Below are positions 37,131 through 46,059 of a DNA stretch of 63,802 nucleotides, in pieces; the first letter of the stretch is position 1; the number at the start of each line of letters is the position of its first letter. Position numbers and translations under genes: made by a program. The notes under the pieces were generated by a model, which saw only the letters and a program-made list of their open reading frames with translations, had not been told where the DNA came from and ran no database searches. Source of the DNA: Microcystis aeruginosa Ma_MB_S_20031200_S102 (lineage in GTDB: Bacteria; Cyanobacteriota; Cyanobacteriia; Cyanobacteriales; Microcystaceae). The stretch spans positions 1 to 63,802 of the forward strand of contig SFBI01000108.1 of assembly GCA_007095845.1 (NCBI GenBank), in the 5' to 3' direction.

Positions 37131-37670
37131 ATGACTTTTCCCAGTATTGATTTATTAGCAATTCGTCGGGGTGAGATAAAAGATTTAGGGGGCATGAACT
37201 TGTCAGGGGCTGATTTAGCGGGTGCAGACCTAGCCGGGGCGAATTTACGGGCAAATTTACGCGGTGCTGACCTGACGGGGGCAAATTTAAGGGGAGCAGA
37301 TTTTCGTAATGCCGATTTACGCGGGGCAATTCTCCTCGATGCGATCGTGACTGGGGCAAGTTTGGCCGGCGCTTTTTTAGCCGGGGCGGTTTTTAATCAT
37401 CTAGATTTGTCTGGGGCGGATTTTCGCGGTGTCGATGGCCGGGGAGTGAGTTTTGTCGGGGCGATTTTAACCCAAGCGGATTTTACTAGCGCTAATCTGT
37501 CCGGAGCAGATCTGTCAGCTACCGATTTAGAGGAAGCAATTTTTTTCGGGGCGATTTTACGGGGAACAAATTTTACTGATGCCAATCTTCTTTGTGCTAG
37601 TTTAGCCTCGGCAGTAACCACGGGGGCAATTTTCGATCGAGCTTGTTTAGAAGGGACAGGATTAACCTAA
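37131..37670 (+). CDS. Pentapeptide-repeat protein
   Basis: A 179-residue protein made almost wholly of A(D/N)LxG-type pentapeptides from about residue 18 to the end (GADLAGADLAGANLRANLRG and so on), forming a right-handed quadrilateral beta-helix. No signal peptide. Such proteins are very common in cyanobacteria and the role is usually unknown. It is divergent from dedA, 70 bases apart. Confidence 0.9.
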   Translation: MTFPSIDLLAIRRGEIKDLGGMNLSGADLAGADLAGANLRANLRGADLTGANLRGADFRNADLRGAILLDAIVTGASLAGAFLAGAVFNHLDLSGADFRGVDGRGVSFVGAILTQADFTSANLSGADLSATDLEEAIFFGAILRGTNFTDANLLCASLASAVTTGAIFDRACLEGTGLT

Positions 37671-38016
37671 ATGGCTGATAGATAAAAGAAGATGAGTTTC
37701 TAATCAGTTGCCGCCACCTGATCTAGGTTTAAAAATCTTGACCATTTCCCTGTTTATCGGCCTCCATAGCTCCAGCTATTCTGAACCATTTAACCCCTTT
37801 GCTGCTCTGGGTCTTCCTCTTGGTCAAATTGATCAAGTTTTTGCCATCCTCCACCAGAAAATTTAGTTTAATTGTCTGGGTAATCAGTGCAGTTATTGAA
37901 GAATTTTTCCCAACCAATTAGGCAATCAACCTAGTTCCTTAAGGGAACCTAGAAGGAAAGATTATGCACAAAAATGATAGGATTGATTGATACCTAGCTG
38001 CCGTTAATAGCCATCG
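37671..38016. other. Gap before the peptide-binding protein gene
   Basis: About 346 bases. A minus-strand frame of 62 codons (37729-37917) has no supporting features. A short inverted pair GGTTCCTTAAGGGAACC (about 37931-37948) could be an operator or processing hairpin. Nothing else seen. Confidence 0.35.
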
Positions 38017-39633
38017 ATGAGACCTTTACGCCAACTTTATCGCTATTTAAGTTTATTTTGCCTATGTCTTCTTCTGACTGTGGGCTGTCAGTCCACTAAT
38101 TCCAATTTACCCCAGGGGAATAGCGATCGCCTGATAATTGGGACAACCCTAAAACCACGCTCGCTCGATCCTGCCGATAGTTATGAGTTAGCGGGACTTT
38201 TTATTATTTATAATCTCGGTGAAACTCTCTACACCTACGCCGAAGGAACCACTAATTTAAAGCCTCTCCTAGCCACGGAATTACCCAAAATTAGCCCCGA
38301 TGGTTTGACTTATACTATCCCAGTACGTCGAGGAGTTATCTTTCATGATGGCACGGTTTTTAACGCAGAGGCGATGAAGTTTTCCCTAGAAAGATTTATT
38401 AAAAATGGTGGCGAACCTTCCTTTCTGCTCCGGGATACAATTGATAACATCACCGCCAGCAAAGAAGACGAAATTACTATTAAATTAACTAAACCTTTTG
38501 CCGCCTTTCCCGCTCTTTTAGCTTATCCCGGAGCCTGTGCAGTTTCACCCAAATTTTATCAAATTGGCGAGGGTAAATTTAAACCTGAAGAATTTATCGG
38601 CACAGGACATTATCGATTAAAAGCAGTTACTAGCGATTATTTTAGTTTAGAAGCCTTTGATCGCTATTGGGGAGAACCAGCCAAAAATAAGGGAGTTGAT
38701 GTGCAAATTTATCTCTCCAATCCTGCCAATTTATTTAACGGTTTTCAGACGGGAGCGGTGGATATTGCCTATCAATCTTTACTGCCTCCTCAAGTGAGAA
38801 AATTACGCACAGAAGCAGCCCAGGGAAAATGGCAAGCGATCGAATCTTCTGGGTCAGCAATTAACTTTATGAGCGTCAATCTCAAAAGTGAACCCACCGA
38901 TAATATTTTAGTGCGACAAGCAATTGCTTCTCTAGTAGATCGAGATTTACTTAATGATCGCATTTTACAAGGTCAAGGCATCCCTCTTTTTAGTCTCATT
39001 CCTACTACTTTTTCCGAGTCACAACCGGTGTTTAAAGAGCGCTATGGCAACCATAATATAGAACAAGCCAAACAATTACTAAAAACTGCTGGTTATAGTC
39101 CAGAAAACCCCGCAATTGTAGAAGTTTGGCACTCCTCGGGATCGATCACTTCCAGCAGCGTGGCAGCAGTGATGAAAGCTCTAGCAAAACGGGATTTAGA
39201 TAATATGATTCAATTTGAACCCAATAGTATTCTAGGAGCGGCCTTTTTTCGTAATATTAGCCGGGGACTTTATACCACTGCTCTATCTAATTGGTATCCC
39301 GATTTTTTGGATGCAGATAACTACATTTATCCCTTTTTAGATTGTGCTAAAGGTTCTCCAGAAACTGGCTGCGAAGAGGGAGGAGCCCAAAGTCAAGGCT
39401 CATTTTTTTATAGTCAAGAAATGAATGAATTAATTGCCCAATCCCGTCGGGAAAGTAACCCAGCCAAAAGAAGGCAAATTTTTGGTAAAATTCAAGAAAT
39501 TCTCGCCGATGAAGTTCCTTATATTCCCCTTTGGCAAACCAAGGAATACGCTTTTGCTCGTCATGGCATCACGGGAGTTATCATTAATCCCAGTCAAACT
39601 TTTCCCTTTTGGACAATCGCCAAAAAACCCTGA
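38017..39633 (+). CDS. ABC transporter substrate-binding lipoprotein (peptide type, family 5)
   Basis: A 538-residue SBP_bac_5 protein. The lipoprotein signal peptide has lipobox LTVGC with Cys24. Then IIGTTLKPRSLDPADSYELA and YTIPVRRGVIFHDGTVFNAEAMKFSLER, the family signature. It binds oligopeptides, glutathione or a metal chelate in the periplasm. The fused two-domain ATPase at 42.9-44.8 kb is of the matching transporter class, but no permease genes are nearby, so the link is inferred. Confidence 0.9.
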   Translation: MRPLRQLYRYLSLFCLCLLLTVGCQSTNSNLPQGNSDRLIIGTTLKPRSLDPADSYELAGLFIIYNLGETLYTYAEGTTNLKPLLATELPKISPDGLTYTIPVRRGVIFHDGTVFNAEAMKFSLERFIKNGGEPSFLLRDTIDNITASKEDEITIKLTKPFAAFPALLAYPGACAVSPKFYQIGEGKFKPEEFIGTGHYRLKAVTSDYFSLEAFDRYWGEPAKNKGVDVQIYLSNPANLFNGFQTGAVDIAYQSLLPPQVRKLRTEAAQGKWQAIESSGSAINFMSVNLKSEPTDNILVRQAIASLVDRDLLNDRILQGQGIPLFSLIPTTFSESQPVFKERYGNHNIEQAKQLLKTAGYSPENPAIVEVWHSSGSITSSSVAAVMKALAKRDLDNMIQFEPNSILGAAFFRNISRGLYTTALSNWYPDFLDADNYIYPFLDCAKGSPETGCEEGGAQSQGSFFYSQEMNELIAQSRRESNPAKRRQIFGKIQEILADEVPYIPLWQTKEYAFARHGITGVIINPSQTFPFWTIAKKP

Positions 39634-39747
39634 TAATTAATTATTAGAAGTCAGCCTTGAATCAGTTATCAGATGTGAGTTTACTGTTTACTGTTCACTG
39701 ACAAAACTCTCCACTCCCTAATTCATAATTACCTTCCCCATTTTCCT

Positions 39748-40530
39748 ATGAAACTAACAGCAATGTCCTTTAATATTCGCTACGATAAACCCGATGCTGA
39801 TGAGCGTAATTGGCGAATAAGAAGGGAAGCAGTAGCGGCTTTAATTGCTCACTATTCTCCTGATATAATTGGTACTCAGGAAGCTCGCGCTAATCAATTA
39901 TTAGATTTACACCGTCTATTGCCAGAATACCAAAGTTTAGGATGCGATCGTAGAGGTACAGGATTAGATGAACATTGTGCGATTTTATATCAACCAAGTC
40001 GGTTAAAATGTTTAGAAATATACGAATTTTGGCTATCAGAAACTCCCGATATCATTGGCAGTATCACTGAAGCTTGGGGTAATCGTTATCCCCGTATGGT
40101 AACGGGGGCTAAATTTCGTACTCTTGAGGGGCAAACTTTGCAGTTTTATAATACCCATCTCGATTACTATAGTGACAAAGCTAAGGACTTAGGTGCTAAG
40201 TGCATACAGGAGCATTTTTGTCAACTAGATTTAACAAAAGATTACCTGTTTTTAACGGGGGATTTTAATGTTAATTCTCAGCAATTACCCCGTCAGATTT
40301 TAACTCAACCTCTCCAGTCAGAAATTAAATTAAAGGATGCTTTAGCCGATTTGGAATTAGCAGAACAAATGAGCTTTAATAATTACACTGATACCCCTTA
40401 TTTAGCCATCGATACCATTTATTATGATAGCCGTTTGCAGTTAGATTGGGCAAAAGTTGATCGTTCCCGTTGGTTGAATCTGATTCCTTCCGATCATTAT
40501 CCTGTAATTGCCGCTTTTACCTTGCCATAA
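39748..40530 (+). CDS. Endonuclease/exonuclease/phosphatase-family hydrolase
   Basis: A 260-residue EEP-fold enzyme with every catalytic block: SFNIRYD (Asn), GTQEA (Glu), FYNTHLDY (His), LTGDFNVNS (Asp, Asn) and SDHYPV (Asp-His). No signal peptide. Substrates in the family range from nucleic acids to inositol phosphates; the N-terminal style (MSFNIRYDKPDADERNW) resembles bacterial secreted or cytosolic sugar-phosphatase-like members. Confidence 0.85.
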   Translation: MKLTAMSFNIRYDKPDADERNWRIRREAVAALIAHYSPDIIGTQEARANQLLDLHRLLPEYQSLGCDRRGTGLDEHCAILYQPSRLKCLEIYEFWLSETPDIIGSITEAWGNRYPRMVTGAKFRTLEGQTLQFYNTHLDYYSDKAKDLGAKCIQEHFCQLDLTKDYLFLTGDFNVNSQQLPRQILTQPLQSEIKLKDALADLELAEQMSFNNYTDTPYLAIDTIYYDSRLQLDWAKVDRSRWLNLIPSDHYPVIAAFTLP

Positions 40531-40614
40531 AAATAGATTATTTTTGTATTTAGCAAATATATAGAGGGTAAAAGTTTCAGCACACTTTGTTGATTTGATG
40601 GTTAAATTTGTTCA

Positions 40615-40722
40615 GTGCTTTCAACAGGAAAAAACTCAAGAACTGCTATTTTTGCCGCTATTATCGAAGCAATTCTGTTTATTTTGCTCTGGGGATTAGT
40701 TACCAATTATCTGTTTATTTGA
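40615..40722 (+). CDS. Possible 35-residue single-span membrane peptide
   Basis: Frame from GTG at 40615 to TGA at 40720-40722. It has a short polar start followed by one clean hydrophobic helix ([20 protein letters not shown]) and a short tail. Its last 8 bases overlap the convergent pyrR stop. Cyanobacteria encode many such photosystem- or NDH-associated peptides; I do not recognise this one. The start is uncertain. Confidence 0.4.
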   Translation: MLSTGKNSRTAIFAAIIEAILFILLWGLVTNYLFI

Positions 40723-41248
40723 TTAATTCCACTCCATCTTTACCGTCAATCTCTTGTAGATAAACTTTTACCTGTTCCTCGGCTGCAGTGGGGAGTTTTT
40801 TGCCCGTAAAATCCGGGTGAATTGGTAATTCCCGATGACCACGATCAACGAGGACTAATAAGCGGATTTTTTGCGGTCTGCCATACTCAATAATAGCATT
40901 AAAAGCGGCGCGGATTGTGCGACCTTTGTAGATAACATCATCGACTAAAATCACAGTTTTTCCCGTGACATCTAGGGGCATTTTGGTTTTAGCAGGAGTG
41001 CGGGTTTTAATGCGATCGAGATCGTCGCGATAGAAGGTAATATCGATCGCTCCCACGGGAACTTTTACCCCTTCTAAGCTCTCAATTTGACTAGCAATTA
41101 AATTAGCTAAAGGCACTCCTCGCGTGTAGATACCGATCAAAATCAAATTATTTAAATCGCCACTTTTTTCGATAACTTCGGAAGCTAAACGGGTAATAGT
41201 GCGACGAATTTCGTCAGCCGAGAGAATTTCAATTAACTGTGAGGTCAT
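40715..41248 (-). CDS. pyrR: PyrR bifunctional pyrimidine regulator / uracil phosphoribosyltransferase
   Basis: A 177-residue protein from ATG at 41246-41248 ([16 protein letters not shown]); the longer frame needs TTG. PRPP loop [18 protein letters not shown] and the family-specific DITFYRDDL and [18 protein letters not shown] are present. In Gram-positives it binds pyr mRNA; in cyanobacteria its RNA role is less certain and UPRT activity may dominate. It stands alone; no pyr genes are adjacent. Confidence 0.93.
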   Translation of the reverse strand: MTSQLIEILSADEIRRTITRLASEVIEKSGDLNNLILIGIYTRGVPLANLIASQIESLEGVKVPVGAIDITFYRDDLDRIKTRTPAKTKMPLDVTGKTVILVDDVIYKGRTIRAAFNAIIEYGRPQKIRLLVLVDRGHRELPIHPDFTGKKLPTAAEEQVKVYLQEIDGKDGVELIK

Positions 41249-41383
41249 AATTTTCCAAAACAAGGTGGGATAGGGAAATTGTTATAGTAATGGTCTTTTT
41301 TACTTTTTCTTTTTTCCTTTAAAACCATCTCTATCATTAAAGAATATAATTGTTTTCATCTACTTATTTTACCTCGATCGCTC

Positions 41384-42781
41384 ATGAGTGATGAATTATT
41401 GCAAAAATCTGCCCTAGAATTAGCCCAACTGATTCGCACTAAACAAATCTCCCCCCTAGAATTAACCCATTTATACCTCGACAGAATTGAAAAATTTGAC
41501 AGTCAAATTGGTAGTTTTGTCCATGTCGCCGGGGAAAGCGCCCTAGCCACCGCCAGCACCCAAACGGAACAATTAAGTCAAATCACCGATACTGCCGAAT
41601 TACCGCCTTTTTTTGGAGTTCCCACCGCCATTAAAGACTTAAATGCCGTCGCTGGAATGCCGGTTAGTTACGGAGTCGCCGCTTTACAGGGAAATATCGC
41701 CCAATACGACGAAGGAATCGTCACCAGAATGAAAATGGCGGGTTTTATCCTTCTGGGCAAAACTGCCACTTCCCAGCTAGGTTCCTTTCCCTACACCGAA
41801 AATCCGGGTTTTTTGCCGACTCGTAACCCCTTCAACCGCGATTATACCGCAGGAGGTTCCAGTGGCGGCGCGGCGGCGGCGGTAGCGGCGGGTTTCTGCC
41901 CGATTGCCCAGGGTTCCGACGGTGGTGGTTCCATTCGTACTCCGGCGGGTTGTTGCGGTTTGGTGGGGATAAAACCCAGTCGTGGGCGCGTTTCCTATGC
42001 CCCAGTGGGGGAATTTCAAAGCGGTATCGCCACTAACGGCACTCTTTCTAAGACGGTGGCAGATGGGGCGGCACTGCTTACCGTGATTTCGGGCTATACG
42101 ACGGGCGATCCCTACTGGCTACCCGATCCGCCCTTTTCTTTCCTAGAAGCCACTCAGAGAGGCGTAAAACCCCTAAAAATCGCTTTTTCTACTTCCATAT
42201 CCCCCTTCGGTGAGGCGGCTTCCGTTTATAAAAATGCTGTCCTCGCTACGGCTAAAATTTTAGAGGGTATGGGGCATCATTTAACCGAATATTCCCCCGA
42301 TTTACAGGCTTTAATCGCTCCTTTTCGCTGTATTTGGCAAGCGGGAACGGCAGCGACAGGAATTCCCAAGCAGTTATTAAGTCCCCTTAACCAATGGTTA
42401 TTAGAGAATTCTGGCAGCGCGGGGGAGTACCTGCAAGCAGTCCAGCAGATGCACGTTATTTCGCGGCAAATTGTGGCGATGTTTGATAATTTTGATGTCT
42501 TACTTTTGCCCATTTTCCTACATCAACCTCCCGGAATTGGTGAGTGGGAAAATTTACCACCGCAAGAAGCGGTTGACAGAATGATTCGTTGGATTGCACC
42601 TTCTCCTATTGCTAATGCGAGTGGTTTACCCGCGATTGCTTTACCCACAGGAGTGGATAGTCAGGGTTTACCTGTGGGAATTCAGTTAGTGGGTAAACCT
42701 GCTGATGAAATTACTTTGTTAGGTTTATCGGCACAATTAGAGGCAGCTAATCCTTTACGTTTGACTGCTAATTTTAACTAG
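41384..42781 (+). CDS. Amidase-signature family amidase
   Basis: A 465-residue AS-family enzyme: catalytic Lys in [14 protein letters not shown] (about 86), cis-Ser and nucleophile Ser in [16 protein letters not shown], and [14 protein letters not shown]. The C-terminus ([15 protein letters not shown]) is complete. It resembles GatA, but a separate gatA is expected elsewhere; substrate unknown. The stop codon TAG lies within the left end of a family C element. Confidence 0.88.
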   Translation: MSDELLQKSALELAQLIRTKQISPLELTHLYLDRIEKFDSQIGSFVHVAGESALATASTQTEQLSQITDTAELPPFFGVPTAIKDLNAVAGMPVSYGVAALQGNIAQYDEGIVTRMKMAGFILLGKTATSQLGSFPYTENPGFLPTRNPFNRDYTAGGSSGGAAAAVAAGFCPIAQGSDGGGSIRTPAGCCGLVGIKPSRGRVSYAPVGEFQSGIATNGTLSKTVADGAALLTVISGYTTGDPYWLPDPPFSFLEATQRGVKPLKIAFSTSISPFGEAASVYKNAVLATAKILEGMGHHLTEYSPDLQALIAPFRCIWQAGTAATGIPKQLLSPLNQWLLENSGSAGEYLQAVQQMHVISRQIVAMFDNFDVLLLPIFLHQPPGIGEWENLPPQEAVDRMIRWIAPSPIANASGLPAIALPTGVDSQGLPVGIQLVGKPADEITLLGLSAQLEAANPLRLTANFN

Positions 42782-42916
42782 GTAGGTGTTAAAAGTTGTC
42801 AGACACCCCCCTTATTAAGGGGGGAATAAGGGGGGATCGGCACCCCCCTTATTAAGGGGGGAATAAGGGGGGATCGAAGCTAAAATCCATTTTTAATTTA
42901 ATTATAACCAGCTACT
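42777..42916. repeat. Miniature element family C, copy 3, between two stop codons
   Basis: 140 bp, TA-flanked (42775-42776 and 42917-42918), left end ACTAGGTAGGTGTTAAAAGT, right end (inverted) AGTAGCTGGTTATAATTAAA. It contains two CCCCCCTTATTAAGGGGGG hairpins that could stop transcription in both directions. Both neighbouring genes end inside its borders. Confidence 0.9.
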
Positions 42917-44790
42917 TAACTAGCAAGACTTTCGGTAAATTGGGGAATAGAAGCGATAAGCTTACGGGTGTAATCGCTTTGGGGAGAGTTGATAATTTCG
43001 TTAGCTGTACCAATTTCCTCAATTTTACCTTTATTCATCACCATAATTCGATCGCTCATAAATCTGACAACACTTAAATCGTGGGAAATAAAGATATAAG
43101 TGAGATTAAATTCCTGCTGTAATTCTTTGAGTAAATTTAAGACTCCCGCTTGCACAGAAACATCTAAAGCAGAGACAGATTCATCACAGATAATAAACTG
43201 AGGATTTAAGGCTAAAGCGCGAGCAATACACACCCTTTGTCGTTGTCCTCCCGATAATTGATGGGGATAGCGATCGAACCAATTAGGATCAAGTTTAACT
43301 CGTTCTAATAAATATTCTACTCGTTGCCGTCGCTTTTGGGAATTGCCGCCGGTATGATGAATAATCATCGGTTCTAAAATTGCTTTACCAATGGATAAAC
43401 GGGGATTTAGGGAGTTGTAGGGATTCTGAAAAACTATCTGTAATTCCCGGCGTAGTGATCTTAATTTTGGCTCACTGGGGTTTAATTTAGCCAGATTTTC
43501 TCCTCGGAAATAGATATTTCCAGAAGTAGCAGGAATTAAGCGCAGAATTGTCCTTGCTAAGGTGGATTTTCCGCAACCCGACTCACCGACTAAACCGAGG
43601 GTTTCCCCCTGTTTAACAGCAAAACTGACGTGATCTACGGCATTAAAAAAGGTCTTTACTTGCCCGAAAACTCCCTTAACTGGAAATCTAACGGATAAAT
43701 TTTCTACTGATAAAATATTCTCGTGATGTTGTAAACCTTCGATTCTGCTTTCTTCCTCCTGGAGAGTAATAAATTTAACTGCTGGTGGAGTAATTTCCTG
43801 TAGTTCAATAATCTTACCTTGAGAGTCTTTTTCCACTTGTAAAAAATCGCTGACGGTGGGCAATTTTTCGGGACGAGAGTTTAAGCGGGGACGACAGGCA
43901 AGTAAACCTTTTGTGTAGGGATGTTGGGGATAATTTAATACTTCTTCTTTAGTTCCCTGTTCGACAATTTCTCCTTGATACATTACGACAATTTGATCGG
44001 CAATTTCGTTAATAACTCCTAAATCGTGGGAGATAAAAACCATCGACATTTCTCGATCACTTTTACATAAATCGCGTAATAATCTTAATATTTCTGCTTG
44101 GACAGTTACATCTAAAGCGGTGGTTGGTTCATCAGCAATTAATAGGGTAGGATTACAAGAAATCGCCATGGCAATCATTACCCTTTGTAATTGTCCCCCC
44201 GATAATTCGTGGGGATAACGCTTGAGAATTGCTTCTTTTTGTTCCTGAATATAAGTTCTAATTTTTTCTCTGACATGACCCTTATTTTCTAAGGGAAAAG
44301 TTTCTATATATTTCTCCTCTAACTGTTCATCACTGGGTAATAAGCGCACTTCTTGCAGTAGAGAGATTGCTTGATTTTTTGCCTGTTCGGGGGTGACTTT
44401 TTGATGCAGTAAAATGGCTTCGGTAATTTGAAACTCGATGTTATACACTGGATTAAGAGAACTCATGGGTTCTTGGAAAATCATCGCCATTTCTCCCCCG
44501 CGATAATAACGCAATTCTTCCGGAGGAATAGATAATAAATCTACTGCTTGCATTGACTGACCTTTTGCCGGACGAAAGCAAATTTCTCCCCCGGTAATTT
44601 TCCCCGGAGAGGGAACCAATCCCATGAGTGCGAGGGAGGTGACAGATTTTCCTGAACCCGACTCCCCCACACAACCGAGAACTTGACCTTTCTGCAAGCT
44701 AAAACTAATGTTATTAACGGCGACTGTTGTTCTTTTCTGATTAGAAAATTCAACGGTGAGATGGTGAACGTCGAGAATTTTGTTATCCAT
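42916..44790 (-). CDS. Fused two-domain ABC ATPase, dipeptide/oligopeptide (DppD-DppF) type
   Basis: 624 residues holding two complete ATPase domains. First: GESGSGKS, LSGGQLQRV, LLIADEPTTALD. Second (from about 355): GESGCGKS, LSGGQRQRV, FIICDESVSALD. The layout matches GsiA/YliA and DppDF fusions that energise peptide, glutathione or nickel importers. A peptide-type binding protein lies 3.3 kb away; no permease is nearby, so the transporter is dispersed. Its TAA stop is shared with the border of a family C element. Confidence 0.93.
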   Translation of the reverse strand: MDNKILDVHHLTVEFSNQKRTTVAVNNISFSLQKGQVLGCVGESGSGKSVTSLALMGLVPSPGKITGGEICFRPAKGQSMQAVDLLSIPPEELRYYRGGEMAMIFQEPMSSLNPVYNIEFQITEAILLHQKVTPEQAKNQAISLLQEVRLLPSDEQLEEKYIETFPLENKGHVREKIRTYIQEQKEAILKRYPHELSGGQLQRVMIAMAISCNPTLLIADEPTTALDVTVQAEILRLLRDLCKSDREMSMVFISHDLGVINEIADQIVVMYQGEIVEQGTKEEVLNYPQHPYTKGLLACRPRLNSRPEKLPTVSDFLQVEKDSQGKIIELQEITPPAVKFITLQEEESRIEGLQHHENILSVENLSVRFPVKGVFGQVKTFFNAVDHVSFAVKQGETLGLVGESGCGKSTLARTILRLIPATSGNIYFRGENLAKLNPSEPKLRSLRRELQIVFQNPYNSLNPRLSIGKAILEPMIIHHTGGNSQKRRQRVEYLLERVKLDPNWFDRYPHQLSGGQRQRVCIARALALNPQFIICDESVSALDVSVQAGVLNLLKELQQEFNLTYIFISHDLSVVRFMSDRIMVMNKGKIEEIGTANEIINSPQSDYTRKLIASIPQFTESLAS

Positions 44791-44912
44791 AGGTCTTTAA
44801 ACAGAAAGACAGATTCGATTTACTTATTAAATATAGCTTTTTCTGTTCCCAGTAGCTGGGTGCAATTAATTGGTAGATAGCTGGGGGAATCTCCCTTGCA
44901 AGAGAGAATTTT

Positions 44913-45081
44913 GGCTCTCTTATTCTTTGTGTGATAAGTTTAACTTATATAGTAGTGATCGATCTCTGTGTCCTTTGTGTCTCTGTGGTTCCTTCCACTC
45001 GGTCTCGCGTAGCGAGCGCGTTGCGACCGCCAGCAGGACTGTATCTTAGAATACATTTTACCCACCAAACCCAAGAGAGCC
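44913..45081. repeat. Miniature element family A, copy 4
   Basis: Left end GGCTCTCTTATTCTTTGTGT, right end (inverted) GGCTCTCTTGGGTTTGGTGG, flanked by the 7-bp direct repeat GAATTTT (44906-44912 and 45082-45088). It carries the GC-rich palindromic mini-insert (about 45000-45029), in another position than in copy 1. Non-coding; it is about 120 bases upstream of the Fur-like box. Confidence 0.9.
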
Positions 45082-45200
45082 GAATTTTTCGGCATTAAGA
45101 ATATTTTCGTCCCTCAGCGATCGCCATTTACCAGAGACTTGTGACTTTTTTAAAGAAATATTTTTCTTTTCTGTCTCCCCTTTGGGATTACACTGGTAAT

Positions 45201-45215
45201 TGAGAATAATTAGCA
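45201..45215 (+). promoter_or_regulatory. Fur-like operator upstream of feoA
   Basis: TGAGAATAATTAGCA matches the 7-1-7 Fur pattern TGATAATnATTATCA at 12 of 14 defined positions and keeps its own dyad symmetry. It is 167 bases upstream of the feoA start, so a long leader would be needed. Confidence 0.5.
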
Positions 45216-45381
45216 TTTATTTAAGCGATCGCAATTCTGAGACAGTTCAAAAACCGTTGACTGAGGCTGACATTAGGGGAGTTGTTACCCTTTAGCTACT
45301 TCAGTAAACTCGATGAGCTATCAAGAAATTATTGTCACTCTTGAATGAAAGACCTTCATTACCTTTGGAGATAAGAAAAGC

Positions 45382-46017
45382 ATGGACGATAAAATTAGAG
45401 CTAATGAACCAGAAAAACCAGAAAACTGGCAAAAAGACGACCAATTCTCCTATTGGGGCGGTACAGAGGCAGAATTAGATAATATCACTCCCCGGGGTAA
45501 TGACTTGGCTGCCACCTATCCCCTCGCACAAGTGGAAATGGGAAAAACCGTCTGGTTAGCGGGATTTCAGGGGACGGGAGGGATTAATCGACTCCTAGGT
45601 ATGGGATTAAACCCCGGTATTCAATTACAGGTGATTAGTTCCCAACCGAGGGGATCAGTTTTAATTGCCATTCAAGACAATCGTATTGGTATCGGGGCAG
45701 AAATGGCCGAAAAAATCCTCGTTAGTGACAGTCAACCGAAAAAACTGGAACCCAAAAAAGACCTACCTGAAGTAAGAACATTTCTGCGGGAGATACCCAT
45801 AGGAAAAGCGGGTAAAGTCGTCGGTTATGACCGAGCATTACGAGGATACAAAGGAAAATTGTTATCAATGGGATTAACTCCGGGGACAGAGTTTACCGTC
45901 ATTCGTGTGGCACCTTTGGGGGATCCCGTCGAGATTCGAGTGCGGGGATTTCATCTCAGTCTGCGTAAACAGGAAGCAGACGCTTTAATCGTCGAAGAAA
46001 TAGAGCCAGAAAGCTAA
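45382..46017 (+). CDS. feoA: Tandem FeoA-domain protein
   Basis: 211 residues with two SH3-like FeoA domains in one chain: about 50-115 (LAQVEMGKTVWLAGF, INRLLGMGLNPG) and about 130-208 (LREIPIGKAGKVVGYD, KLLSMGLTPGTEFTVI, GFHLSLRKQEADALIV). Usual FeoA is a single domain of about 75 residues. The role is as a cytosolic partner of the FeoB ferrous-iron transporter. feoB follows 42 bases downstream. Confidence 0.92.
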   Translation: MDDKIRANEPEKPENWQKDDQFSYWGGTEAELDNITPRGNDLAATYPLAQVEMGKTVWLAGFQGTGGINRLLGMGLNPGIQLQVISSQPRGSVLIAIQDNRIGIGAEMAEKILVSDSQPKKLEPKKDLPEVRTFLREIPIGKAGKVVGYDRALRGYKGKLLSMGLTPGTEFTVIRVAPLGDPVEIRVRGFHLSLRKQEADALIVEEIEPES

Positions 46018-46059
46018 ATTTAATCATCTAAGCCTATTTGTAACTATATATCCTAAATT

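Noticed and set aside
37729-37917. 62-codon minus-strand frame
   Set aside because: No motif or context; probably chance in a non-coding gap.
38017-44790. A single complete peptide ABC transporter operon
   Set aside because: Binding protein and fused ATPase are of the same transporter class, but they are 3.3 kb apart on opposite strands with unrelated genes between and no permease in the window.
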